From contig LR746272.1 of NCBI GenBank assembly GCA_902729315.2, positions 12,201,827 through 12,265,826 of the forward strand: a DNA stretch of 64,000 bases, in the 5' to 3' direction. The notes beneath the pieces are model-generated. The model was not told the DNA's origin. It worked only from the letters and a program-made list of their open reading frames with translations, and did no database searches. Positions 33,878 to 45,700 of the stretch are shown here, one piece after another (position 1 is the stretch's first letter; the number at the start of each line of letters is the position of its first letter). This stretch comes from Spirodela intermedia (lineage: Eukaryota; Streptophyta; Magnoliopsida; Alismatales; Araceae). The position numbers were made by a program, and so were the translations under genes.

Positions 33878-36800
33878 ACCTCTTCATCACTTTCCTCGTC
33901 ACCAGCAGCACTTCTAATTCTCTCCAAATGAGGATCAACAGCATCATCATCCTCGTCAATAGCATGGGAGCCAGCATTGCCACTTTGACCACCCCCGAGA
34001 TTCATGATTTTCAGACCTTTGCCACTGAATTGACCAAGGACGATAGATGACTATGAGATAATGGCAGAAAATTTTCGATTAAGAAAATCTGGTCGCATTA
34101 ACCTACCTAATAAAGTTGAAAAGGTTGCTATACTCATTTCTCTGAATGTTCCTGAACAAATGTTCTTGCTCACTTTTTAGTTTCACAAGAAGATCAAAAT
34201 AATGAGCATTGCTTGATCCTGCTCCATGCCTCTCAAACTCCACATAATCAATCTGTCGAATAAACATCAGCATGCCATGAGAATGGATTGCTCCCTAGAA
34301 GTTTAACTCTAGTATTAACATCCACCAAGAATGATACCTCATCATGAAGGATAAGTGTCGGAGGCTTTGGTAGAAAGAAGAAGCCCTTCTCAAGAGGATA
34401 TAGGAGACCATCCTCAGCCTTCAGTGACGACTTCACAGCATAACCATCTTGACAGCTGCGGAATTTTCCTGGCCGAGTGACTTTAGCACCAGATAACCCA
34501 CGCAAAACCAAAGTGAAGACCTCATGAATCAGACCCTGAAGTTTCCATTAAAATATAATTAGACGGGAGAATATTTACTGCCACCGGAATCTAGGTGAAC
34601 GGGTCAAGCACCAAATATGAAATGCAAAAAATAAAATGCTAACTATTGAACATAATCAATCCAACACAATAGGAAATGCATTATTCTCTCCAACATTAGT
34701 TCTAGGTCAGTGATGTTTATGACAATAAAAATCAACGGACATGACTTTTCATGCATAAAACCCTCAGCTCATACATTTCTCTAACATAATTTTTTTTAGC
34801 AACAGTTTAATAGTAGATTGCGGGTCGACATAAACTCGTTCATGTGTGAGAGGACAAGCAAGGTAAAAGTGTGAGAACGGGAATATGAAACAATGACCAA
34901 TTTACTAATTACCTTGTATGACATTTCCAACTTGTCCTTGTATTTGGCCGCCAGGAGCTCTTCGCTTATTGCCAAGTTACTTTCAATCACATAGTCGGTT
35001 TCAAACTTTTAAGGGAACAACGAAAACAAAAGAAGAAAAACAGCCAAGTCACACCAATGAGAAGACAAATATCACAAAAAATCCAAACGGAACGTGCTTC
35101 CAAAGCAATACCTGTAGCACAATATGTGGGTACATTGTTTGTCCTTTACGAATTGGTGGATCAAGAGTAACAATAACAAAAGTGTGCGGTTGATTAGACT
35201 GAAAAAATCAAAGTGAATATCATGAGGAAGATGCAATAGAGAATTGTATTAATTACCAACAATTAGATGAAAAATGGCATTTTACGAATAAGAAAAATTA
35301 CGACATATCATTTTTACATAAAGAAGAAACGAATACCTTGGGCAAAAGAAAAATGCGAACAACACTACTGTACTGTATTTTAAAATCATTGGCCTGTCCT
35401 TGTAGCCGCATGAATGAAAGGTGAAGTTCAATGCTATAGCGCCCTCTGCACAGACATATCAACAATTGTCAGACCCACGAATAGAAAATGGACTGTACTG
35501 TAGCCCTATTTGACAGGGTTGCCAGAGTTGATTTTGAAACTCTCCCGCATCCCAAAACAAAAAGGAATGGCAGAAGACTCCACAGTTGTGGAAGTCGGTA
35601 TACCATAATTTTTAAATGAAACCTATGACTTCAAATTTACATCGATTTTAACTCAGTTGTAAAATTGGTTGAGGTCATTCCATGATCTGGTCCTCCCAGA
35701 AATGATTTGAACTAGCCTGAGTCAGAGCCCCTCATGTCCCGTCTAGAAATTTTTTAATCTAGAAAAGGCATGCAAGGAGTTTCTGATGAAAATTCAGAGA
35801 CGGGTTCCATGCCTTGGAGTAAGAATGGCGATCCCCTCAAATGTGGTAACAGCTTCTTCACTGGATGAACCAACATCCGCCATTGAAGAGATTTTGTCGA
35901 GCAAAACCTAATAAAAGAAACACGTCATCTTCATTCATCTTTCTCACAGTAAATCTCATACCATGCTTTAAATGGAAAAAATATAATCTTACCTGAGCTG
36001 GAGGATGCCTTTCATCACCAACAAATTGGGTGTTTGAGTTAGGTACATAAAAGCTTACATCCATCAACGAATCTTTCTGAGATAACAGAAGCAAAGAATT
36101 TATGGTCACATAGAGTCCCTAAATGGTGGGATTTTCTTAGTTTAGTCAAGTATTGAAAACACAAACAAAAACGTGGAATCCACATTCTACCAATAATCTA
36201 AGATATATCCGAAAAATAAATAAATTAAGTCCACTTTTAGAGTTACAAATATTTTAGCTTCATATTATGAGATGCAGCATCAAAACCGTCGCCGTACAAA
36301 TGTATAAAACGTACTCCCATAAAACTACTGCTTAATTCGCCAACTCTTTTCCCATTTTCATGGTGAAATGTACATATCTTCTCAGAGGAATTTTCAAAAA
36401 ATAAATCTACTAAAATCCATACTAATGTACTGAAACTCTCAAGATTAAAACATCATATTCATTACATCCCAATAATGCGGTGTACGCGCTGTCCATGGTC
36501 TGTGATCTCTGTGAGGCACCAAAACTTTTTTTTTCATGATAAAATTCTCAAATCACGTTTAAATAAGAAGTCTACTAAGCACAACACTAGCACCTGAAAA
36601 TATTCACACTAAACAATCATATTCACATCATGATAGGGTGATGTATATGTTCTCTACGGTTTGTGGGAGGTTAACATAGGTTCGAGGCTAAGACGTGTGT
36701 GTCATACTGGAAATTTTCAAAAAGCTAGACAGGACTGGAAGGAGGAAGTATCGAGCAATAATCCATTTGCGTATCAATAAATCCGTAACTCAAACTGTGA

Positions 36801-39054
36801 TCATCTCATAATAAAATAAATTATAAAATAGGTGAAATGTTAATCAAACTATGATGTTTATAACTGAAAAATCACTACATTCAAAGAGCTGAAGAGATGA
36901 AGAAAATCCAAAATATTCAAAGCCTTTAAAACGATAAGTATCTGATTTTTTTTCATTACCAAAATCTCTGTAGCAACTTAGTTAATGAGAGAAATCCAAG
37001 AGACAAATTTTCCGACGTGGTATAAAAGTGCAGTTCGCTTCAAGGAGTCTTTGGCAGCCCCATCATAATGAAAACATTTTTTAAATTAAACTTGAACTGA
37101 TAAAATGTAAAATACACACTAGTCATAAAATACTATTTTGAATCAAAAACAGAAAACCTCATTAGCTCCAGTTGTGTCGTCCACATGAAACTCCAAGTAT
37201 ACATCAGTCTTCCCTTGCAGTTGAGCTTGTGAAACATCAGCCAAGGATACTTCGAATGCTTGCTTTGAACCCACCAGAAAAGTGAGCATATTCCCTGAAC
37301 AAGTGTGTAGGAGTGAGTCGGGATGGTGGGTGGGTGGGGAGTAAATCAATATATAACCAACGAACTCCATGTAAGGTAAAACTTAAGATGAACAATTTGA
37401 AATCAATGCACATAAACAACCCTGGAAAAATGGCAAACCAAAACTATACCCACAGCCACTCGATCCAGAAAAGGCAAGTATGTCCTCTGCCCCAAGAAAA
37501 GAGAATATAGGACCAAGTCTCCTTAATGCAAATGCCGTCTAGCTCTATAAAGTAAAAGAGTTTATCAACTATGAAGTATTCGCAGTCTAGCTGCCCTTCC
37601 ATAGTTACCACGAGATGTCATCTTCGTGTCCAAAAAAAAGCATCAGATATCTGAATACATTACTATCTCCAGGCATTCCCCACGTAACATAATTCTAGAG
37701 AACGATATCAAACCTTTTTTACCGCATGCATTTACATTGGTAGAATGAAAATCTTAAGGTGCTATAAAATATACATTGGCAAAAAATCTTCTTCCGATAG
37801 AAAGGGAACCCATTGAAACAAACGAGACATTGAGTACACTACGATTTCACTTGTTTTCCTTTGTGAGCTTCATAATGATTCGTCATGTGGATAGAGCAAA
37901 TACATGCATTCAAATCTTCTCTATAATGAGATTTCTGTTCCTTTCCTATCCCACTGAACAAACATCTAGAGATGACACAACACGCCGAAAGTCACAAGGT
38001 AAAAAAAGGAAAAAGTTGTGAGTGAGTGAGTGAACTATTTCACAACAGCTTGAGAAACACTGACCATTTATATCAATACCTCCCCAGTTATGGCCACTGA
38101 CAGAGAGCTGCTTCTCTTCTGGTGCTATCCCAATCGATTTTTGAATAAAATTTGTCAAGTTTGTTACATCCTACATCACACAAGAAAATTATTGAAAAGT
38201 GACAGGTAGCAGAAGGAAAACAAAAAGCAACCTGAGAAAAAAAATAAAATTAACAATCGATGTCCTATAACATACCAAACCAAACAAAAACCCATTGAAC
38301 ATAGACATGCTATGCATCATAAAAATTGTTGTCACCAATGAAGTTCACTAAGCGAAAGGTTTAGCCAAAACAATTCATATATAGAAAGGTACAATCTTTA
38401 ATTCTTTTAAGAGTACAGATAAAAGTAGCCATCCCGCACTGTAATCATTTGATAGCAGTGCACACATACCTGCTCGCGGAAGCCAATGAACTTGTAAAAT
38501 AAGCCATCTTTTATTCGCACACCAAGCTGATAAGCTCTCGGAACCTTCATCCATGTCACTCCAGCAATATCGGACTTGCCTAACTCAACCACCTTACCCC
38601 CGCCTTGCTTCTTCCATGCGATCCCTCCTGAATGCACCCTAAGCTGGCCTGGATTCTGGGATCATAATCGTCAGCATGAGTATCCGTGAAGTCATGAAAC
38701 AAAAAATAGGCTAAACCAGTGTTCAAATACTGAAAAATAATCCTATTTTTTTAATATATTCCTGAATGCATAAAAAGATAAGAGTGTAGAGAATCACGAC
38801 AATACGAAAAAAAAACTACCCATTTTTGTCTCTATTTTTTTCCTGTTACATCTCCGCTCATTTATAATTTTCGACGTTTATTTTATTTAAATTATCACAT
38901 TTCATCTCCTGACACAAAAAACGAAACCCTAGCACAATTCGGAAGAGAGACCCCCGAAACCCCTGCTCGACCCAGACAGGACACAGAAAGAGAGGCTCAC
39001 CGTTCCACCGCGTCCTCCCAGGAGAATATTGTTGAAGAGATGGCCGTCCGACAT
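32160..39054 (-). CDS. SSRP1: SSRP1, FACT complex HMG-box subunit, 644 aa, 16 exons
   Basis: With SPT16 it forms FACT, the histone chaperone for transcription and replication through nucleosomes. Exons in transcript order: 39054-39001, 38655-38470, 38170-38065, 37294-37158, 36076-35993, 35907-35813, 35445-35337, 35198-35112, 35005-34913, 34535-34338, 34252-34107, 34024-33880, 33669-33568, 33172-32993, 32449-32371, 32293-32160 (1935 nt). It starts [17 protein letters not shown]. The N-terminal and middle PH-like SSRP1/POB3 domains span about 1-430, with VTFxxREQ-type and DYVEFERHG blocks. An acidic region (about 435-514) and a basic stretch ([10 protein letters not shown]) follow. One HMG box (about 554-628) runs from [15 protein letters not shown] to [11 protein letters not shown]. 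Plant-type, with a short tail ending SASD. The intron after the exon ending at 35813 has a GC donor. Very secure call. Confidence 0.97.
33734..33874. repeat. Compound (TA)n-(GATA)n-(AG)n array next to an SSRP1 donor site
   Basis: About 140 bp of continuous simple repeat: TA/TATC, then GATA/GATG, then perfect AG to 33874. On the gene strand the pyrimidine run begins about five bases after the donor GT of the exon ending at 33880. Confidence 0.95.
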
Positions 39055-39779
39055 CTCCCGCAACCTAGCCGAACTCCCGCAGCACCCCTGAGTCGCCGGT
39101 TTCTCGCCAGACCGATCGCCCCCAGCCTTCGCTTCTCACTCGCGCTGAAACCCCTCCGTCTGTCGATCAACTGAAAACGTGTACATATAGTACCCCTCCC
39201 CACCTGAGAGACCACCCCCGGCCGACTTACTTGCCGAGGGCAATTTAGGTATTCACAAATTTTCCGGGCGATTTGCCGCCAAAATGCTCCTGGAGGCGGT
39301 CCTAGTCTCGCACGTGTCAAACGGAGATCCTCGACCGCTAATCCTCGGTGTCAAAGGCCAAATCTAACCTTTTATACACGAGTTTCCATATATACCCTCA
39401 TACCAAAAAGTTATTTCACATATGGACTCTTTCAACCCAGGGCAAGAGGGAGACAAAACACTCGTCCTCCCCATTACGACACCACGCGCATAAGGTCCTA
39501 AAAATTCTCGACGGAATTATGGGGGGATCATAATTTTACATGTTCATTATTGGGCCTATTTTCAGGCTCATTTTGTCGGCCCATTTTCAGGTTTAGGCTC
39601 ATTTTTGAAGGCCCATTTGAAGGATGGGGCCCGGCCCATCGACACTGGCCTGGCCTCAAAACACCGAGAATTAATAAGAAGCAGACGTTTACAGCATTCG
39701 GTGCTTCGCGCGCACAGAAAAGATGGGGAGAAAGAGAGAGAGAGAGTGAGGGAGCAAAGTCCCATGATGACTGGTGGCG
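39055..39779. other. SSRP1 promoter and 3' flank of the YLPM1-like gene
   Basis: This 725-bp gap between two co-directional genes holds the SSRP1 promoter and 5' UTR and the 3' end of the upstream gene. The sequence near 39540-39650 is rich in GGGCC/GGCCC-type motifs (for example TTGGGCC), a motif class common in promoters of plant proliferation and housekeeping genes. That link is inference. Confidence 0.45.
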
Positions 39780-42700
39780 CTAGTCATCATCTGCATCATT
39801 CAACCCGCCGATGCGCTGTCGCCGCCGGTCGAAGACGGCCCTGAAGGACTCCCGCTCGGCGCGGATGTGGTCGAGGAAGAGAGACTTCTTCCTCGAGGGG
39901 TTGGCGGCGCTCCCCTCAGCCGCGTCGCCGGAACCCCCTTCCCCGGCCGAGGAGGGGTTGGATTTCTGCGGGCAAAACATGTACAGTTTCTCAGAGAAGG
40001 GCCGACATCACCGGGAGAACAAAGAAGCTCGGAAGGGGAGGGGACGAGGCTGACCAGATTATAGCCCGAGCCAGGGCCGATGATTAGGGCGGAGCTGGCT
40101 CGGTTCTTGGACGCTCCTATGGAGAATCCCCTCTTCTCAGCCTGGAAAGCGGCTCGTCAGGAGGCAAATCCCGGAGCAAAGCCAGTCGGAAACAGTCTCC
40201 AAGGCAAGGCGATAGCTAGCAAGAAGATCAAACTAAATACCTGATCTCCCCAGCGAACAGACTTCTCACGCTTGGCATATGCTTGGATCAACCCAGAGAG
40301 CGCGTTGGGTCGCCGGATAGCACCAGCTGTCTCCTCAACATCCTCGTCAAGATCCTCCGACCATTTACTCTTCCCAAGCTCTCGTGTTTCTGCAATGTCT
40401 TCACCCTCGGTGACCCATCTCTCTCCAGTGTTTGCAGCTTCTAGACGAGTGGATTAAGTGAGTTCAGGATTGGAACATATCCACATTCAAGGGGAGTTTC
40501 ACTGTTGGCATATCCACAATCATGTACTATATATGGACATGTCAACGATTATCACTTGAGCAGCTGGTAATCTTCATTATTCATGATTTCATCAGGTAAA
40601 AAAGATGTTCTAGGTAGGGATCCAAGTCTAGAGGATGCTTTTCATAGAGCTTCCCGTCCCCATTTTTTTTAGCAGACAAATACCCAGAACAATTCGTGCA
40701 GGAAGATTTCTTTTTTACAAGGAATTAAGAAAAACCCATTCCCCCCCAGCGACATATAGGTACATGATGAAGCTGGTCGAATGCCACAGTCAGCGGATTA
40801 TCACTGAAGCTGTTACCTTCATCAAGTCATGATGCAACAATCGTCAGTAGACTGCACATCTATAATCATGGTTGGGTTAGATAATAAGTACCTCTCCGCG
40901 TATTGTCAGTCAACGTCTGCTCTCCAACCCAAGGAGACTTTTCATCTTGCGCCTCCAAGGTAACCCTTGCCTCGTGAGGTGTATCCTCCATATCCATGTC
41001 AACCTTTTTTTTTTTTTTTTTTTTTTTTGTGGGGGTGTGGAGAAGGAGATTATTGAGAAAATAAGCAACCATAGTGAATAGTAATAATAGCATAATAAAA
41101 GGTTTACATGACTTTCAACAGAAAAATGAAGGTGACAAAACCCAGGCAAAAACCCTTATTAATAAACTAGAGTCGATGAGGAAGAAAACAGAACAAGGCT
41201 TAGAGAACTATAGAAAATCTTGCAAATTTACTTAGAGTAAAGAACAATTTTTTATAACTCAAACACTATGCCCTGAAACAATAACAGATGTCCATGGCGC
41301 ATCTATTAAGATATCTCGGAGGAACAAACGTTAGATACTCACCCTCCCATGAAAATATTAGTCGAACTGTTGGAAGGAAAAAAAAATGGGAAGCTGCAAG
41401 TTTGCCATAACAGGTGTTTATGGATACACTGAAAAAAAAAAAAAAAAAAAATAGCAACGAGAAAATATGAAGACGACTGCCAACTCCAGCATGCTCAAAA
41501 CAATGCAACTGTTGGATGTAAATATATTCTGTCAAAATGAAACGTAAGATTACCTCTTGAATATTATTCTCATTAAGATCATCTCCACGAAACAATGACT
41601 GTCAAATCATCAAGGTAAACATGATAAGTCAAAAGGATTAATTAGTACGTAAACAAATTCACTTTTCATGGGAGGTAAGAGCATCTGTTGTTTGTCCATA
41701 ATGTTTACGATTTTTATTCCGATTACAGGTGATAGTCACTCAAACGCACCTGAACGTCTAGCTGCAAGTAGAAAGGTGGCGCTTCTTCCCATCTTTCAGC
41801 CATCCCTTTAATGTCATCTAAAGTGAAGCCATGGACATTTCTAGCCGCGCAGCCCTGCCGTTCCACATCAGAAGTAGAAGATGAACATGTGAAAGCTAAA
41901 TGACGCTACTAAAATTGGCGTGCATAGCACTGACTTTTCACGCCAGCAAGAAATAAGCATATGCCAGTCGGACATACACTTTGACCGGATATTATGCACA
42001 TGTCAGTTGGATACTCCAAAAAAAATAAAAATCAAGAAGACAACTTACAGTTGGATCCTTGTATGGAGCTTCTACAAGGTAGACTTCATATCCCGACCTC
42101 TGGTTAAATTAAAAAATAGAATGAGGGGAATGCAAGAATGGGGACAAAACTCAAAAGAGATTAGAAAGTCATAATAGACACCACAATGACCACAATCACA
42201 AGGACACGTTAAGCATGAAGATCAGGAGCAAGTACAATAAAACAAAGATATGTTTCCGACAGACTTTAGTGCAACATCAGCACTAGAGTACTTGTTCCGT
42301 AGTGGTTCTAAAAACATATTTCACCTTGACATTGAATAATAAAAGAATAAAGCTTCCAGTCCACAAATAATGGTAGCATTAATCACTGATCTTCTGACGG
42401 CGGCGTGCATAATCAAAACGATGAAAGAATGTCAAACATAAAATCAAAATTTTCCCATAGATGTGTCACCGGAATGGGAAAAAATAAAGTTGACACACCG
42501 ATCGCTAAGGCAAATAAACAGTCAAACAATCCAAACCAAATGAACAACGTTTTAATCACAACACTCCAGAAGTGCAAGCTAAGATCAAAATGATATTCGT
42601 GCTATTTACTGAAGATTAGAGTCTGTTATTGAGAAAAGACAAGCAAGTAAACTTAAGTCGCTTAAATCATGTAGATTACACAGAAATCATAAATAACTAC

Positions 42701-45700
42701 ACAATGCAGGACTATACGTTGACCTAACACTTTAAGTGCCATGCAAATGCAACGGTGTAACACTTTAAGTGACAGGCGCTCACGAAAAAAAAAATGACTA
42801 GAAAAGAGAGGGATGAGACCAACGCGCTACATTTTCTCCCAAAACCAAAATAAAGCCTTCAAGCATGTGCGTCCAGAATTTTTGTTTTATAAATGTACAC
42901 CACATATGATCAGCGTAATAACTGGGATGCCATGTTTATATGAAACATCTATAGAGGGCAGGAATAAGTATAAGCTGCAAAAAAAAAAGCCAAATAATAT
43001 GCATTAAGGTTAACAGAATGTGGCCATGGCAATAAACCCTTCTTGCTACTTCGACACCAATGATGTTTTCATCTGCATAAAGATTGCTCACAACTTCGAA
43101 TCCTACAACCTCCCCATCCTCGAGTGGCTTCTCAAATTAAAAAAAATCAATGATACCTCTGTAGTATTTATTTTCTACTAAACAGATTTTGCTGACTAAA
43201 ATGAAAAACGCAATCTCCCATGAAGCATGACGAGCAAATTTTGTACGCACCAATAGTATGCCCTTTCAATCCCTAAACTAGCCCTGATATACAAAAGAAA
43301 GACCAAAGCATTTCCCTTTCAAATAATTATGAGTTTCACAACAGCAATCCAAGAGTAAGGGAAGAAAATTCATGTTCCCCTTTGAATAAATAGTATTCCA
43401 AGGAATGTCCCACTCGCAGCTCGGCACAAGAAAATCATATGCCCTCGATAACTTTCCTGACCCTTTTCATTTTTTCTGATAAGTAAACAAAGACATCAGA
43501 TTGTAGGAGGCTTTTTTATTGCATTGACTTTCTTCATATGCTTAGGCTGAAAAAGTTGTTTAGTCATTTTCTATTGATATAATACCCTCCACTTAAGAAA
43601 TTGAAAAAAAAAATGTACTGAATTACAGCCTATAAAAATATTCAAGGAAGATGTTTGAGAGAATGAAGGTATACCTTTCCAATTGCCCAAAATTGAGCAA
43701 AATCAGCTACCCGCAGATTGCGGTCATCCACTAAAATGAGTCACATACCAGCAACAAAGAGTCAGTTGCCGAACAATGCTGCACCAGTAGTTAGTGATAT
43801 CGAAGGCAGTGAACGCTGCATAGGCACTGCACTTCGTTGATTCATCCAAAAACTATACTAAAACATTCACTTGTTGACCACAAATGTCATTCAACCAAGA
43901 GGCATGCATCAATGAGGAAAGCTTCCATACACATTCATTCTAGACACGCATTCAAAACAACTTAAATTTAGGAGTAGAAAACAGAAGGTGGACAACAGAG
44001 AGAAAATAATATTTTCTATGTTCTAAAAGTGATGATATAATCTCCACAGTCAACGATTCTTAGAATATAGTTCTAACACATGATCCGTCCCATCCTAAAG
44101 AAATCATAATCTATAACCATGTAAGGTTCAATAAATGATAGACAAAAAGTAGTCAAAGTAACGAAAAAAAATTAAAAATAGCATTCATAAAGGTGAAATT
44201 TCACAAAACGTTTCAGGTTATCCTCCACTTTTCAAAATCTGAACTAAATAGACTATACTATATTTACCAATTGCAAAGGTGAAAATCCTGTCCTCAACTG
44301 TCTTCTTGAATGCTTTTAGCATGCTGGACCTATACGCCTGACAAAAAAGTGTAATTGACTCAAGATTTGAAGCAGCATTCAAATCAAAAATCGGAAAAAA
44401 AAGGAAATAAAAACCAAGATAATTAACAGAGATTTATCCTCAAAGTTTGGAAAATGGTCATTCGCAATGAACTGCCACTTGCATCTGAGTAATTTTAAAT
44501 CAAACGGGGCTCAGTTACATGTTCGAGCATTGGGACGACAGTAAAATACAAAGAACAGACATTAAAGGGTACCTCAGCCATTACCATTTCAATGCAGGCA
44601 TCCGACATATTCAAGAAATGGTTAACTACGTAGGAAATCACAAGAAGCCGTAAGTGATCCCTCCATAATATCCGTCAAATCCATTCCCAGAAAACAGCTC
44701 AGAAGTCCCTTGAACGTACTAAATACTAGCATACTGCAATGTGCGACCCCAATTGAAAAAAATCCACACCCAACAACCAATATACCATTCATACTTGAAC
44801 AATAGATGCGATCCACGAACTTGACGGCTTTCTTGATTTATGTTCCATTCAGAAATGATTTTCCCGACTCCCCTAAGAGATATAGTTCCAACTGGCAAAC
44901 AGAGTGTTAAGGAGAGGAAATTATAGACACCATTGACAAGTCTTACAAGGCCAAGGCTGGAGAAAATCCCAGGAAAAAGGCTCTCGGCTGGGCTCATTAA
45001 TTTTCTGACGCACAGACCTGTCCATACCTGCCTTAACAAAGTACACGGAATCTCTTCTTTAAGACACGTCAAAAGGCATGCATACTTACGATGAGGTGGG
45101 GGAGTTATGTGGTAATTTTGGGTGGGATTCTATCTTCTCGGACAGACCCAGACACGATTAGACTGTGCCATGTCCAATTTCTTTTTGGATTCATTTTTGT
45201 TCTTCAAGCTTGGAAAGATCCGCCCCGACTGGGCCAACTTTGGCCAAGCAAAGGCAGTTAGCAACCCAAACAAAGATCCTTTTGTATCTATTCCATTGTC
45301 CATGGACATCCCCCCATAACATATTGAAAATCGATAAATGATAGTTTTTTGGAAGTACATTGATTAATCCTTATAAAAGAAACAATCCTTCATAGGATCA
45401 ATACTATGCCAGGGTTGTTGGTTATGTACATAAATAAACGTGCAAAGCGCAAACAGGTTAAGAAAAATTAAAAAAGAGGAATTAAAGCGATCAATATATG
45501 CAGCATCACCTCCTCCATTTCAGGCTCATAGCAGTATTCAAACTTCCTAGAGACTTGCTTCTTCCCCTTGACTGACCCAGAGGACTTGGACACATCACCA
45601 TCTTCAACCTTCAAGAAATATATGTACATAACTGATAACCTCAGCAAAAAAGTAGTGCAGAATAATAAAGGATAAAGCAACAAGAAAAACGTAAGTCTAC

